Shown: one piece after another, positions 1 through 11,345 of the stretch
Layout: the number at the start of each line of letters is the position of its first letter
Numbering within the stretch: the stretch's first letter is position 1
Assembly: GCA_022478985.1 (NCBI GenBank)
Contig: JAKSZP010017430.1
Coordinates: 1 to 64,000, forward strand
Source: Massospora cicadina
Taxonomy: Eukaryota; Entomophthoromycota; Entomophthoromycetes; Entomophthorales; Entomophthoraceae
Direction: 5' to 3'
Length of the DNA: 64,000 bases
Program-made: the position numbers and the translations under genes
The notes under the pieces: generated by a model
What the model saw: the letters and a program-made list of their open reading frames with translations, nothing else
What the model was told of the DNA's origin: nothing
Database searches by the model: none

Positions 1-720
1 GTTACAATCACCTGTTCTACCAGTTCATTTGTCTCCAACTGGTAAGGTACTGACACGACTCCTCTGATCCCCATTATCTCATTCATTCTCAGGATCACAT
101 GAGATGTGAAGTTGGTCCCATTATCACTAAGCAGGATCTGTGGACATCCATATCACTATACTACTTGATCCAGGATGAACCTCGCAGTGCTGGTAGCATC
201 TACTTTCATTAGGGCCTTCATCTTGACCCATCTCATCAGATGGTCAATGGCAACTATAATGTACTTGACTCTCCCTGTGCTCATTGTCAGTGGTCCCATC
301 ACATGAATGGACACTGTGTGCCAGGCAAATACAGAGTGGACCAGTCAATATTCAGTTGTATTCTTATGTGCTTTGTGCAGCTGGAACTCCACGCAAAAAG
401 CTAGATTATCCGCAACATCATAGTTGATGGATTCCCAGTAGTACTGGCGAATATGATTGGTTGTTTTCCTCAGGCCTCCATTCCCAACAACCTTGTGAGC
501 TGCTTGCACAATAGCTGCTCTTTCCAACGGCTTCAGGAATAATAACCTCTTCCCACTGATCATCTTAAATACTTGCCCATTCATAGTCTCAATGTTTTCC
601 ATCACTTTCTGAAGTGCACCTTGGATTTCTCAGAGCTCATCCCCAATTTTTCCGTTGATCATTCTCTGGAATAGCTCATCCACCTGCAGGTATACAATTT
701 GGACTATTGGTAACTGCAAT
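1..720 (-). pseudogene. Element A integrase (partial, broken)
   Basis: Minus-strand integrase remnant, cut by the window edge. Frame 605-345 holds the N-terminal zinc-binding region: two histidines (in AAHKVV and TTNHIRQYYW) and CVEFQLHK, where the second cysteine of the C-x2-C pair has become Phe. A stop after position 345 separates this from the catalytic core. At 1-60 the frame reads ETNELVEQVI, which keeps the catalytic glutamate region of the DDE triad. The family protein inserts retrotransposon cDNA into the host genome. The lost zinc-ligand cysteine and the stops make it non-functional. B carries the same Cys-to-Phe change. Confidence 0.8.
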
Positions 721-2036
721 AAGGCATACGCATTATGGTGAGAAGCCCCCAATTGGTGGACAATCCTATAATCATAAACCTGGAGCTTAAGTGCCCATCA
801 GACCAGTCATCCTTCTGGCTCTCTCAAATTGTGAAGCCAACGCAATGAAGAGTGATCTGTCACCACCTTAAAGTGCGTTCCATGGATGTACACCCAAAAC
901 TGCTTACGTGCATAAATGACCACAAGGCATTCATGTCAGTCATGGTATAATTTCTTACAGCAGCTGAGAGTGTCTGGCTCACATATGCCACTTGATGTTC
1001 ATCCTCAAGTTCGTCTACTTGGCTTAGTACAGCAGTGATTGCTGTCAATAAGGCATCATTTTAATTAATAAACTCCCAATAAAAATGCAGATAACTCAGA
1101 ATCAGAGAATCTATTAAATACTAGAGAAGCTCATTGAATGAGTACTGGGCCTCTTCATTCCATAAAAATCCTTTTTTTGGATCCTTCAATAAATGGAATA
1201 AGGGCTCGCTATTCAGGTGAAGTCCCAAATAAATCTTCTGTATTATCCGACCATCCCAAGGAACACTTGGATGTCTCAGAAACTCTTAGGCACAGCCATC
1301 AATTCTATGGCTTCTATCTTCTGGGTTTATGGCTGCAATCCACTGGAGTTGATTATGAATCCCAGATATTCTAACTCTTTCTTAAAGAAGTGGCACTTCA
1401 TCAGCTTAATCTTCAGGTTAGCTGCGGAAAGACGCATAAGATACTTCTTCCAAGTGGTGTAGGTGATCAGTAAACGTCCTACTGAACACGTTTATATTAT
1501 CCAGGTATACCAGGATGCACGACAACTTCAAGCTGCTCAGTATCACATCCTTGTCCTCTGAAATGTTGTAGGCGCATTACATAGACCCTGGGGCACCTCA
1601 TCAGTTGATATAGCCCCTGAGCGGTAATAATTGCGCATTTTTCCTGGTCTTCCTTTGGCAAGTCTATCTGTCAATATACCAAGATCAGATCCATCACGGA
1701 GAAATACTTCGCTTCTCCTAATCATTCTAGTGCATCTTCAATCCTCAGTAGGGGACATGAATCCTTCTTCATAATTTTATTCAGCTTCTGGTAGTTGATC
1801 ACCACATGGTTGGAGCTATCCTTTTTCTTTACAATCAGAATCAGATTTGACAAGGGACTTGGCAACGGAACTAGAAGCCCATTTTTCACTAGTTTGCTGA
1901 TTTTATCCTCCACTATTGCTTCAGTGGCTTTTGATTGGCGGATCAGTCTCATCCTGATTGACAAGTGTTCCCCAGTGTTGAACTTGTGGATCACATCTTG
2001 TGCACACCCCAAATCATGGTCATACTGAGTGAACAC
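700..2036 (-). pseudogene. Element A reverse transcriptase and RNase H (broken)
   Basis: Minus-strand RT/RH remnant. Frame 2036-1722 shows the start of the RT: a DHDLGC segment, the basic IRMRLIRQS segment, then VKKKDSSNHVVINYQKLNK, which is the fingers motif of Ty3 RTs. Further on are VPQGLCNAP and VYLDNI near 1510-1485. The last matches the YxDD catalytic box, but its second Asp is Asn. RH follows at about 1135-700, with AVLSQVDEL and VAYVSQTLSA. Several stops and frame shifts interrupt the chain. B shares the YLDN change and the same 104-codon RT frame, so these defects predate the duplication. The enzyme copies element RNA into DNA; this copy cannot. Confidence 0.85.
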
Positions 2037-2049
2037 TTACCAATACTTT

Positions 2050-2990
2050 TAAAATAGTTTGATCACCTTCTTTGCTGGCCTTCTAACAGATCAGCGAGTT
2101 GCTTTTGATCAACTAATAGGTTGATATTTTTGGTTACCCCAGTTGGTAATCCCATCTCATCAAGAGTTCCAAAATTGTGGAATATTATCAATTTGGCTGT
2201 CAGGATCAGATGAATAAATGCAATGATCTGATTCCTTTTGATTTTCATTGACTTTTCACTTTAATCGCCTGGAGAACTTGAATTTCTCTATGTCCTGGAA
2301 TTAGTATCCCAGGAGCCACCCAAGGCTCCACTCTGGACTTCTTCCAGGGGCTTCCGACCTCCTCATACAACAGCTCAGGAATCTCCAATGTCAACCCTAT
2401 GTCAACTATCATCTGCGATCTGGGAAGTATGGTCCTCTCACTCTTGATCCTCAATGGAATTTCTCAGCTCTCTAAGGTTTCTGCCGGCATTTCACGCTAC
2501 TTAATACCAACTAACTGGTACCAAATTGGGACAATGCCGTCATTTTATATTATATTAATAAAGTTGTTTTACAATTCATCAGAGCTTCACCATCCTTTTG
2601 ATATACCAACAATAAAGTCTGACCCAACATGGTCAACATATTATCCTCAAAGTTACATTTAACTCTGTATTTATGTGGAAGCTCCATTCCAATCAGAATG
2701 TCATAATTTTTGTTGGCCAAAACTATTGCTGGCACAGATACCACCAACTACCCAAATTATAGTGGCAACGCGCTATAAGCTCCACAGGAGACAGTGGTGT
2801 TCAGCCCGGCTGTCCCATATTCCTTCTTATGTTCCAAGTCCTGCGAGATCTTCATCCTCTTTAACAGCTTGGTTGATATAATATTGATGGGCACTCCACT
2901 GTCAACAATCGCCCTCACTATTAGTCAATTCACTTGTATGTCTATATATGTACACTCAGAGTATTGCAATATAGTGTTTACTGAGTGAAT
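2050..2990 (-). pseudogene. Element A protease and PR-RT linker (broken)
   Basis: Minus-strand aspartic protease remnant. Around 2910-2884 the translation gives IVDSGVPINI, the D-S/T-G active-site triad with the hydrophobic lead and the following N that are typical of Ty3 proteases. Downstream comes an ILIGMELPHKYRVKCNFEDN segment (2700-2610), which corresponds to the second half of the protease fold. The 2454-2063 stretch is the linker before RT and contains LTLEIPELLYEEVGSPWKKS. The enzyme normally cleaves the Gag-Pol polyprotein. The frame is broken in several places. Divergence from B is clearly greater here (2400-2720) than in RT and IN. Confidence 0.75.
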
Positions 2991-3149
2991 AGCGGCGTTA
3001 TTAGCCAAATTGAGGGTGTGAATAATTTGCACCAATAAATCAAGGAACGATTCCATTATCACGCTGAGGGGGATTGACAAATTGGCTTCATCTAATCAGA
3101 CTTTAGATAATTCTTTAGGATTCTCAGCAGTTCAAATATTGTCTTCCAG

Positions 3150-4612
3150 TTGTCAGGCGTAGAGCTGGGCAACTTCCTTGATTATCTCTGGGTTGATTCT
3201 CTTCGCCCCAGCTCTGGTCATGTCATTTACATCCAAATTGACCACTTGATACAGCTGATCCTGCTCTACATCTACAAACAGGTCGCTGATATCAATTTCC
3301 TTGGTCATAATGTTGGAAGGAACAGGCTTCTCTGCAGATCTAGACTGTTCCCCATCAAGGCTGCAGTCCCTTTATCCCAGTTCCTTGGTGGCTGCTGACT
3401 CTTTCACCTGGACCACGTTAATCTGATCCTTCAGCTCCTTACAATGCATGGCAAAATGTCCTTTCCCACCACATTGGTAGAAGACCTTTTCCTTCTTATT
3501 CAATCATATGAATTCTTCAGGCTTAATCCCCAGCACAGTTTGATCGGTCATCTCTTTAGCTCCTTTGTTTCCCTTTTTAGGATTTGGATTGCATACTGGA
3601 TTGGATTTTTAGCGTCTATTTGGGGCATCAAATGTCGCTCCAAGAATCTTCAAATTATCTACCATTTGTGAGGTAGTTATTTCTGTCACAAACACAGAAA
3701 ACATCATATGATGCAAATCATGATAGGGCTGAAGGGCTGCTTGCAAGGCAATTCTGGCATCAAAGTCATCCAGTACTTTTGCTCCAACCAGGATCTGCGA
3801 CTCCTGGTAATACTGATCTGCGAAGCTAGCTAGAGACTCATCTTTATGGAACTGAGTTCCCATAAATTCCTTTTTGCACTACGACTTGTGCATTGGACTG
3901 CTGAACTCTTTCAAGACGGCTGCCTTTGCCTCAGCATATGACCAGCTGTCCCCCTCCAGGTGAGGTAACACTAAGTTCTGACAGTCGGTGTCTAGGAAGT
4001 TCATGATTGTCAACGCCTTTTTACAATCCCCATAGTCATACATGTTCATTTGAACAGTTGGAAAAACGCTGGGGCGTTATCCTGATGGAACGTTGGCAAT
4101 TTTGGAGTTGCCTTAAATTCCTCTGAGTTATCTCTGACCAATTTTCTCAGTTTGGCACTCAGCTAACTTGAGAAGTGACTTTGGGCATCATCTCCAAAAT
4201 GGCAGCAAAAGCAGGTGGCATGTTCCTTGAGGTATTCGACTTTCCAAGTATTGTGCGAGGAATTCTTTCTTTGGCATCATTTGACATATCTGGCTCACAA
4301 GCACATTTGTGAGCTTTAAGTTCCTCCACCTGTTTGATTAGTCATTCTATATCTGCGCCAAAATTTCTCAAACAAATGCAATCCTCTTCTCGCTCCAATT
4401 TCAGGTATAAGACCTCTCAAATGTGGTCCCCTTCTCTCTTCTTCAATGAAGTTAAATTACAAGTAACTCATTCCCAAAGCTTGCAACATTATCTATCCCT
4501 TCCTCCACCTTGGCGACTCGTTCCTCCAAGGCTGCAAATTCCTGATAGTCCGCTGAGTTTAAGGCATTCTGGTTCACCATGGCTATCTCAGCCACAGTTT
4601 GCATAACTCATC
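3150..4612 (-). pseudogene. Element A gag (broken)
   Basis: Minus-strand gag remnant that begins just inside the primer binding site. The N-terminal part (about 4600-4480) has the segment ALEERVAKVEEG, which looks like a short coiled coil and is conserved in C. The middle (3863-3609) carries FHKDESLASFADQYYQES, a capsid segment shared with B and C. Near 3470-3430 the zinc knuckle reads FYQCGGKGHFAMHC, so the first Cys of the CCHC is Phe. Gag packages element RNA into virus-like particles. Stops in every frame show that it is dead. Divergence from B is higher here than in RT or IN. Confidence 0.75.
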
Positions 4613-4650
4613 TTTGTATGACATTCTTATAAATTCTTCAACTCAACTAC

Positions 4651-4668
4651 CCCCTGTAGTGAGCACCA
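4651..4668 (-). promoter_or_regulatory. Primer binding site of element A
   Basis: The minus strand reads TGGTGCTCACTACAGGGG three bases after the LTR end. It starts with TGG, the complement of a tRNA CCA end. The same 18 bases occur at the PBS of G (44774), and B has one mismatch. I cannot name the priming tRNA. Confidence 0.75.
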
Positions 4669-5212
4669 ACTTGTAAAAATTTACTTAAAGGGTCGTTATC
4701 GCAAGCAACCCTAGTGATCTTTTTACTGCACAGGTTTGGTTTTCTTGTGCACTTTGTCACGTTGTATAATATAATAGATTACTGATCAATATTAGTATGA
4801 CGACTATTATCAATAGTTGAGTATAAATTCTTATATCTCAGCCCAACGCTTGGACAGTATTCCTGATTAAATACTTAAGATGCCCTGATCTTAGGGATTT
4901 ATTTCCACATTCTGTCCACCCAATCTTTGCTTAGATACCCGGTGACACTCTCTTCAGTCCAACAAACAGTTGGCAGCAATCCTCAATTGTGTCTCCTTAT
5001 TCTCTAGATACCCACTAAGATCTTTACTCTTTTCTTTAAGAGTCTTCCAATTATTGCATACAGAAATTATACTTGAGAAGATAGCACAATGGAAGCTGAT
5101 GATAGTTTACTAAATAAACTATATACTAAATTAAAACAACTGAACTATCTAACTGTTCTCATAATTACTGTTTACTTTTAAGTTCTGTTTTTTATAGTGA
5201 ATCCTAAGGGAA

Positions 5213-5219
5213 TTTATAG
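5213..5219 (-). promoter_or_regulatory. LTR TATA box
   Basis: The minus strand reads CCCCACTATAAATTCCC. The CCACTATAAA core recurs at the same LTR position in the B remnant (13629-13635) and the C 5' LTR (14576-14584); in the C 3' LTR (22950) it has lost two bases. Four-fold conservation supports a promoter for the genomic RNA. Confidence 0.65.
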
Positions 5220-6675
5220 TGGGGATTCAGTTATATAACCCTCAAATGACACCTCTTCGATGAAACAGCAGCTTTTGCCATTAGATCACCCATCCTCATC
5301 TCAGCAGCGATGGTCTTCCCCATCCTGGCTAGGATTCCGTCGTTGGACATCCTTGAGACCTAAACGGAAAGATTTGGAAAACGTGTCCCTAACGTTTTAC
5401 TCTCAATACAAGTGAACCAACCATATTTGGCTAGTGAACTGCTTAGGTAATGGGACTTACTACCCACTAATGCAGGTCGCACACCAACTGATTAATTCTC
5501 TAGTTGCAGGCAGCATCACTCGCCTCACAAAATGAGATTCATTCCCAATCAGTTGATGATGAAACCTGACCAATCCCAATCAATACACCTGATAGTTAAT
5601 CACTATTAGATGCCCCTATTTAGTTGGCAATTCTGCCTGATGAGAACTTAAGTATTTGTCCAGATCAATCCCTGAAGGATATGACCAGGAGATTCTCCCA
5701 AAATCCCCCAAATGTAGTTACTCTGAAACTTGGGCCAACCAATTTCCAATTCAATTCACCTTAGGGAATTTTCACCTAGTGATTCCTGGTAATCTAGTAG
5801 GCTGGGAATATGGACAAAAATCCCAACACATCCCCCCTCTTGCCTAGATTTCCAGCGAGAAAAGGACTGGATCATGAGAACACCGCTTTGGATACTCGTT
5901 TGAATACTTCATTGGCTCAAGTGGAGTTCAATCATCAGTACTCAACGCTGCTTGGGATGACCTTCTGTATTTGGCGCTCTTCCTCTTTCTCCTCGCTACC
6001 ACCTTCTCAGAGTGTGGTCCCCACAATCTACTGTTGTGCCAGGCTGATCAATTTACTCATGATGATATTAGTCCTGGGATCCGTTTCCCGCCATCAGGGC
6101 ATATGACCTGCTGTCATATAAATGATTTTTGGTCTGGTGTCCTTGATTTCCTGATTTTCTCCTCATCCTGGACAGGAGACTCTTTCCCGTGGATGTTCAT
6201 TTCATGGCCCAATTAAGAATACTTTTTTATTCACCCTTGTTATTTCTCTCATAACCTCTTGGCTCAAGTCATTCCTAATTCTTCTCTTGGGGAGCTAATC
6301 TCATTAATTTTGAGATTAATTTCTCCCAAAGTGGAGCTTAATGGATTGTAGAGTGCATAATGTCAACTTCCATATAAGTCTGACATCCCCCTCTTGTCCA
6401 GCTCATATGTCAAATTCTGAGTTGTGATACCAGCAGCTTCTGAATAGTTTGCCTGATCAAGACCTCTGGCTCTTTCAGCAGATGAGTCAGGATGCTCAGC
6501 GGAATCTCTTCTATGGTCCTTCCATGACTCATATGCCTAGTCTGATGCCAACAGCTAGTCCATCCATCAAATTACTGGAAATGATAACTAACCCCTCCAA
6601 AACCAGGCTTGCAATCATTTCAAACGACTCTCGACCAATTCTTCATCTGCCATCAATTCCAGAGTTGGATTTTGA

Positions 6676-7401
6676 AACTCTCCTGAATCAGCTCCTTTTG
6701 CTGATGCACTGACTATCATCGTAGATGCTCCAGAGATTATGCCATTTGCTCTTGATCACTCGTTCCTTGATGGGTCAGACCTGCTTCCTGAGTTCCTCTT
6801 TCAACTCGGACAATATTACAAACCCACTGTTCTGGCTACTGAGCTCTCCATTGGTAACAGTATTCACTTTGAGCTCCCCTACACTGAACTCTGGGCCCAA
6901 GTCACTGAGGCTTTGTTTCTAGTGCTGAATTCCTCTGATCTTAATAACATCCTGTATTGGGATACCATCACTTATGCTCTTCCCATTTTTGGCCAAGTTC
7001 TTTAAAGTTGGTCCACAAAGCTTCCAGCCTCACCCAGATTTCACTGCTCCTTCATCTTTAGCTTCTGAGAAGCCCTTAGTTGTCACTTGCAGGATGCCAT
7101 TCATTCACTGCATGACTATCTCTTTGCTGGCGCTTCCCATTGGTATCTTCCACTGATGGCTTTAATAGGGGGCTTAGTTTGGCAACCCCCATCAAGCATC
7201 TCTTGTTGCTGCCAGCCCATATGTCCAGTGTTCTTGATGAAGCCTGTCAACAGGTTCTCAAGACTAATCTTCCTGCTCTGGTACTATATTGAGATTACTC
7301 AGGGTTATTCGCCAATTGCCTCTTTCTATACTGTTGCTTTCCTCCCCGCTCTGGGGTTTTATAATTGGCTTCATCCAACATCTCATTTTCCCTTCCTCTA
7401 G
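6676..7401 (+). pseudogene. Antisense reading frame inside the U3 of the A/B LTR
   Basis: On the strand opposite to the element, one frame (codons in phase with 6739) runs from about 6676 to 7401 with only two internal stops, at about 7003 and in the SF*EAL segment near 7063. The first part, from MPFALDHSFLDG to IHFELPYTELWAQVTEA, and the second, LQDAIHSLHDYLF...ALIGG..WQP, both recur as protein-level similarity antisense in the C 3' LTR (21520-20733 minus), including the SF*EAL stop. I recognise no domain. Some plant gypsy elements carry antisense genes near the 3' LTR, but I cannot show homology. Similarity that outlasts nucleotide divergence suggests past coding; transcription is unknown. 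Confidence 0.45.
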
Positions 7402-7520
7402 TCGCTTTCTTGCAGGGCTCTGCATCCACTCAAAGGACATGGTTTCATATAGGTCTAGCCCTCACCAACATCTGATCTCACATTGATTTTCACAGGCTGT
7501 TCATTCCTACTGTTATCAAT

Positions 7521-7535
7521 CCTCCCTCCCCCAAG
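7521..7535 (-). promoter_or_regulatory. Polypurine tract of element B
   Basis: The minus strand reads TTGGGGGAGGGAGGA immediately before the LTR start. The same tract precedes the C 3' LTR (20636-20651). This is the plus-strand primer site in Ty3 elements. Confidence 0.75.
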
Positions 7536-7771
7536 AGGCAACATAGGCAGAATCATCCCCATATTGAGGACAACTAATAAAAATAAAATTTATAGAAAAT
7601 ATATCGTTTTTTCTCTATGCGTTTTAAATTATTTTTTTATCATAGCTTTTATTAATTTTGTATTTTTATTCTTCTTTTTTCCATGCGACTTGACCTTATT
7701 TCAGTTCAGCGGTCCATTTCTTATTTCCCCCCAAACTGGGTCCTGGGTACTTAAACCTGCCAGTTTTCTAT

Positions 7772-7888
7772 GGTTCAGAGGTCCTTTTTTGGACTTAACC
7801 ATCTAGATTGGTTCTGCGGTCCTTTTTGGACTTAACCATATCATCAGGACATAACTAACAAAATGGTTCAGTGGTCCTTCAGGAACTC
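7772..7888 (-). repeat. Short direct repeats in the 3' untranslated part of B
   Basis: Three copies of a roughly 30-base unit on the plus strand (GGTTCxGxGGTCCTTTTTGG then ACTTAACCAT) start at 7772, 7810 and 7865; the last is partial. Each unit contains a small palindrome, AAGTCCAAAAAGGAC. C has a diverged version at 20281-20402. They lie between the integrase end and the polypurine tract. Confidence 0.6.
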
Positions 7889-9136
7889 TTTTATTTTTTC
7901 ATCAATCCATCAATTCAAATACTTACTATGGACCCAATTCACAACTCTGTCATTTAAGAGATTCTTGATGGAGTAGGCATCAGTCACCATCTTGGCAATC
8001 ACTTCAAATGGACCTGACCAAAATGAATCTAGTTTGTTTCTTCTTCTGAAACCATGCATATCACAATAGGATACTCTTTCCCCTATTCAATATTCTGCTA
8101 AGGCCAGTTGAATCTTATTGTCTGTTGATTTTGCTCATATCTTTTTCTTCAAAGTTGTATCAAATGCTTACGATTGTATATCAATCAAGATATTCATCAG
8201 TTAGTTCAAGTACTGTTAAGCACTCATCCCCAATGTAGGTTCCACCACCAAATATAAAATTGTGGCAACACGGCCTTTCTCTTATACAACAACTCAAATG
8301 GCATCTTTCTCATAGCTGTATGATGACTAATATTGTAGGCGAATGTCACCAAACTCAAATACATTCCCCATGCGGAAGTTCTTCCTGCAACCAGCTTCCT
8401 CAGAGTCAAAGACAGCGTTACAATCACCTGTTCTACCAGTTCATTTGTCTCCAACTGGTAAGGTACTGACACGACTTCTCTGATCCCCATTATCTCATTC
8501 ATTCTCAGGATCACATGAGATGTGAAGTTGGTCCCATTATCACTAAGCAGGATCTGTGGACATCCATATCACTATACTACTTGATCCAGGATGAACCTCG
8601 CAGTGCTGGTAGCATCTACTTTCATTAGGGCCTTCATCTTGACCCATCTCATCAGATGGTCAATGGCAACTATAATGTACTTGACTCTCCCTGTGCTCAT
8701 TGTCAGTGGTCCCATTACATGAATGGACACTGTGTGCCAGGCAAATCCAGAGTGGACCAGTCAATATCCAGTTGTATTCTTATGTGCTTTGTGCAGCTGG
8801 AACTCCACGCAAAAAGCTAGATTATCCGCGACATCATAGTTGATGGATTCCCAGTAGTACTGACGAATATGATTGGTTGTTTTCCTCAGGCCTCCATTCC
8901 CAACAACCTTGTGAGCTGCTTGCACAATAGCTGCTCTTTCCAACGGCTTCAGGAATAATAACCTCTTCCCACTGATCATCTTAAATACTTGCCCATTCAT
9001 ATATTCAGTGTTTTCCATCACTTTCTGAAGTGCACCTTGGATTTCTCAGAGCTCATCCCCAATTTTTCCATTGATCATTCTCTGGAATAGCTCATTCACC
9101 TGCAGGTATACAATTTGGACCATTGGTAACTGCAAT
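7880..9136 (-). pseudogene. Element B integrase (broken)
   Basis: Minus-strand integrase. Frame 9021-8761 holds the zinc-binding region with CVEFQLHK, where the second Cys is Phe as in A. Frame 8514-8224 holds the end of the catalytic core: VPYQLETNELVEQVIVTL with the DDE glutamate, then AYNISHHTAM and the MPFELLY motif. At about 8035-7925 the C-terminal module reads WSGPFEVIAKMVTDAYSIKN, the GPY/F domain of Ty3 integrases. Stops between the blocks inactivate it. In the first 360 aligned bases I count only four differences from A. No chromodomain follows, unlike in E. Confidence 0.82.
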
Positions 9137-10452
9137 AAGGCATACGCATTATGGTGAGAAGCCCCCAATTGGTGGACAATCCTATAATCATAAACCTGGA
9201 GCTTAAGTGCCCATCAGGCCAGTCATCCTTCTGGCTCTCTCAAATTGTGAAGCCAACGCAATGAAGAGTGATCTGTCACCACCTTAAAGTGCGTTCTATG
9301 GATGTACACCCAAAACTGCTTACATGCATAAATGACCACAAGGCATTCATGTCATTCATGGTATATTCCTCTCAGCGGCTGAGAGTGTCTGGCTCACATA
9401 TGCCACTTGATTTTCGTCCCCAAGTTCGTCTACTTGGCTTAGTACAGCACCGATTGCTGTCAAGGAGGTATCATTTCATTTAATAAACTCCCAATCAAAA
9501 TTCAGATATTTTAGAATCAGAGAATTTATTAAATACTTGCGAAGCTCATTGAATGAGTCCTGGGCCTCTTCATTCCATACGAATCCTTTTTTTGGATTCT
9601 TCAATAATTGGAATAAGGGCTCGCTATTCAGGTGAAGTCCCAAATAAATCTTCTGTATTATCCGACCATCCCAAGGAACACTTGGATGTCTCAGAAACTC
9701 TTAGGCACAGCCATCAATTCTATGGCTTCTATCTTCTGGGTTTATGGCTGCAATCCACTGGAGTTGATTATGAATCCCAGATATTCTAACTCTTTCTTAA
9801 AGAAGTGGCACTTCATCAGCTTAATCTTCAGGTTAGCTGCGGAAAGACGCATAAGATACTTCTTCCAAGTGGTGTAGGTGATCAGTAAACGTCCTACTGA
9901 ACACGTTTATATTATCCAGGTATACCAGGATGCACGACAACTTCAAGTTGCTCAGTATCACATCCATGGCCCTCTGAAATGTTGAAGGCGCATTACATAG
10001 ACCCTGGGGCACCTCATTAGTTGGTATAGCCCCTGTGCGGTAATAATTGCACATTCTTCCTGGTCTTTCTTTGGCAAGTCTTTCTGTCAATATAGCAAGA
10101 TCAGATCCATCACGGAGAAATACTTCGCTTCTCCTAATCATTCTAGTGCATCTTCAATCCTCAGTAGGGGACATGAATCCTTCTTCATAATTTTATTCAG
10201 CTTCTGGTAGTTGATCGCCACATGGTTGGAGCTATCCTTTTTCTTTACAATCAGAATCAGATATGCCAAGGGACTTGGCAACGGAACTAGAAGCTCATGC
10301 TTCACTAGTTTGCTGATTTTATCCTCCACTATTGCTTCAGTGGCTTTTGATTGGCGGATCAGTCTCATCCTGATTGACAAGTGTTCCCCATTGTTGAACT
10401 TGTGGATCACATCTTGTGCACACCCCAAATCATGGTCATACTGAGTGAACAC
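9116..10452 (-). pseudogene. Element B reverse transcriptase and RNase H (broken)
   Basis: Minus-strand RT/RH, collinear with A. Frame 10452-10138 is the same 104-codon RT start as in A, ending at the same stop. Frame 10141-9833 contains EVPQGLCNAPSTFQRAMD and SCILVYLDNINVF, the catalytic box with Asp to Asn at its last position. RNase H follows at about 9550-9120. The identical frame ends and the identical catalytic substitution in A and B mean one damaged ancestor was duplicated. The normal role is reverse transcription of element RNA; this copy is inactive. Confidence 0.85.
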
Positions 10453-10464
10453 TTATCAATACTT

Positions 10465-11345
10465 TTAAAATAGTTTGATCACCTTCTTTGCTGGCCTTCT
10501 GGTAGATCAGCGAGTTGCTCTTGATCAACCAATAGGTTGATACTTTTGGTTACCCCAGTTGGTAATCCAATCTCATCAAGAGTCCCAAAATCGTGGAATC
10601 TTCTCAATTTGGCTGTCAGAATCAGACGATAAATGCGATGATCTGATTATTCATTGATCTTCACTGGCTTTTCACTTAAATTTTCCTGGAGAACTTGAAT
10701 TTCTCTATGTCCTGGAATTAGTATCCCAGGAGCCACCCAAGGCTCCACTCTGGACTTCTTCCAGGGGCTTCCGACCTCCTCATACAACAGCTCAGGAATC
10801 TCCAATGTCAACCCCATGTTGACTATCATCTACAATCCTGGCGGTATGGTCCTTTCATTCTTGATACTCAGTTGAATTCCTCAGTTCTCTAGTATTGTCG
10901 ATGGCATTTCGCATCACTTCCTACCAACTAACTGGTACCAAATTGGGACAACGCCGTCATTGTATAAGATTGATGAAGTTGTTTCTTTGATTCAGCGGAG
11001 CTTCACCATCCTTCTGATATACCAACGATATCGTCTGACCCAACATGGTCAGCATATTATCCTCAAATTTACATTTGACTCTTTATTTATATAGAAGCTC
11101 CGTTCTAATCTGAATGTCATAGTTTTGGTTGGCCAAAACTATTGTTGGCGCAGATACCACCAATGACCCAAATTATAGTGGCAACGTGCTATATGCTCCA
11201 CAGGAGACAATGGTGTTTGGCCCCAGCTGTCCCATATTCCTTCTTATGTTCAAAGTCCTGCGAGATCTTCATACTCTTTACCAGCTTGGTTGAGACAATA
11301 TTGATGGGCACTCCACTGTCAACAATCGCCCTCACTCTTAGTCAA
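10465..11345 (-). pseudogene. Element B protease and linker (broken)
   Basis: Minus-strand equivalent of A 2050-2930. The linker segment 10829-10647 gives LTLEIPELLYEEVGSPWKKS and APGILIPGHREIQVL, nearly as in A. The protease active site (IVDSGVPIN) falls at about 11325-11299. Frame breaks are frequent. Over the stretch matching A 2400-2517 I count about 30 differences in 118 bases, far more than in IN, so the two copies have diverged very unevenly. Confidence 0.72.

Larger units (their letters stand above)
4672..7518 (-). repeat. Complete 2.85 kb LTR between A and B
   Basis: Minus-strand LTR beginning TGATAACAG at 7518, directly after a G-rich polypurine tract, and ending ACA at 4672, directly before the primer binding site. 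Its length agrees with the C 3' LTR (2812 bp), and the two align along their length. A TATA box lies about 2.3 kb into it, so U3 is very long and R-U5 is about 0.54 kb. It serves as the 3' LTR of B and the 5' LTR of A. U3 carries a long reading frame on the opposite strand, listed separately. Confidence 0.85.

Noticed and set aside
1217..1462. Plus-strand frames in A mirrored in B (for example 9632-9877)
   Set aside because: They are identical in A and B only because the DNA is; they are antisense shadows of RT/RH, and C does not preserve them.
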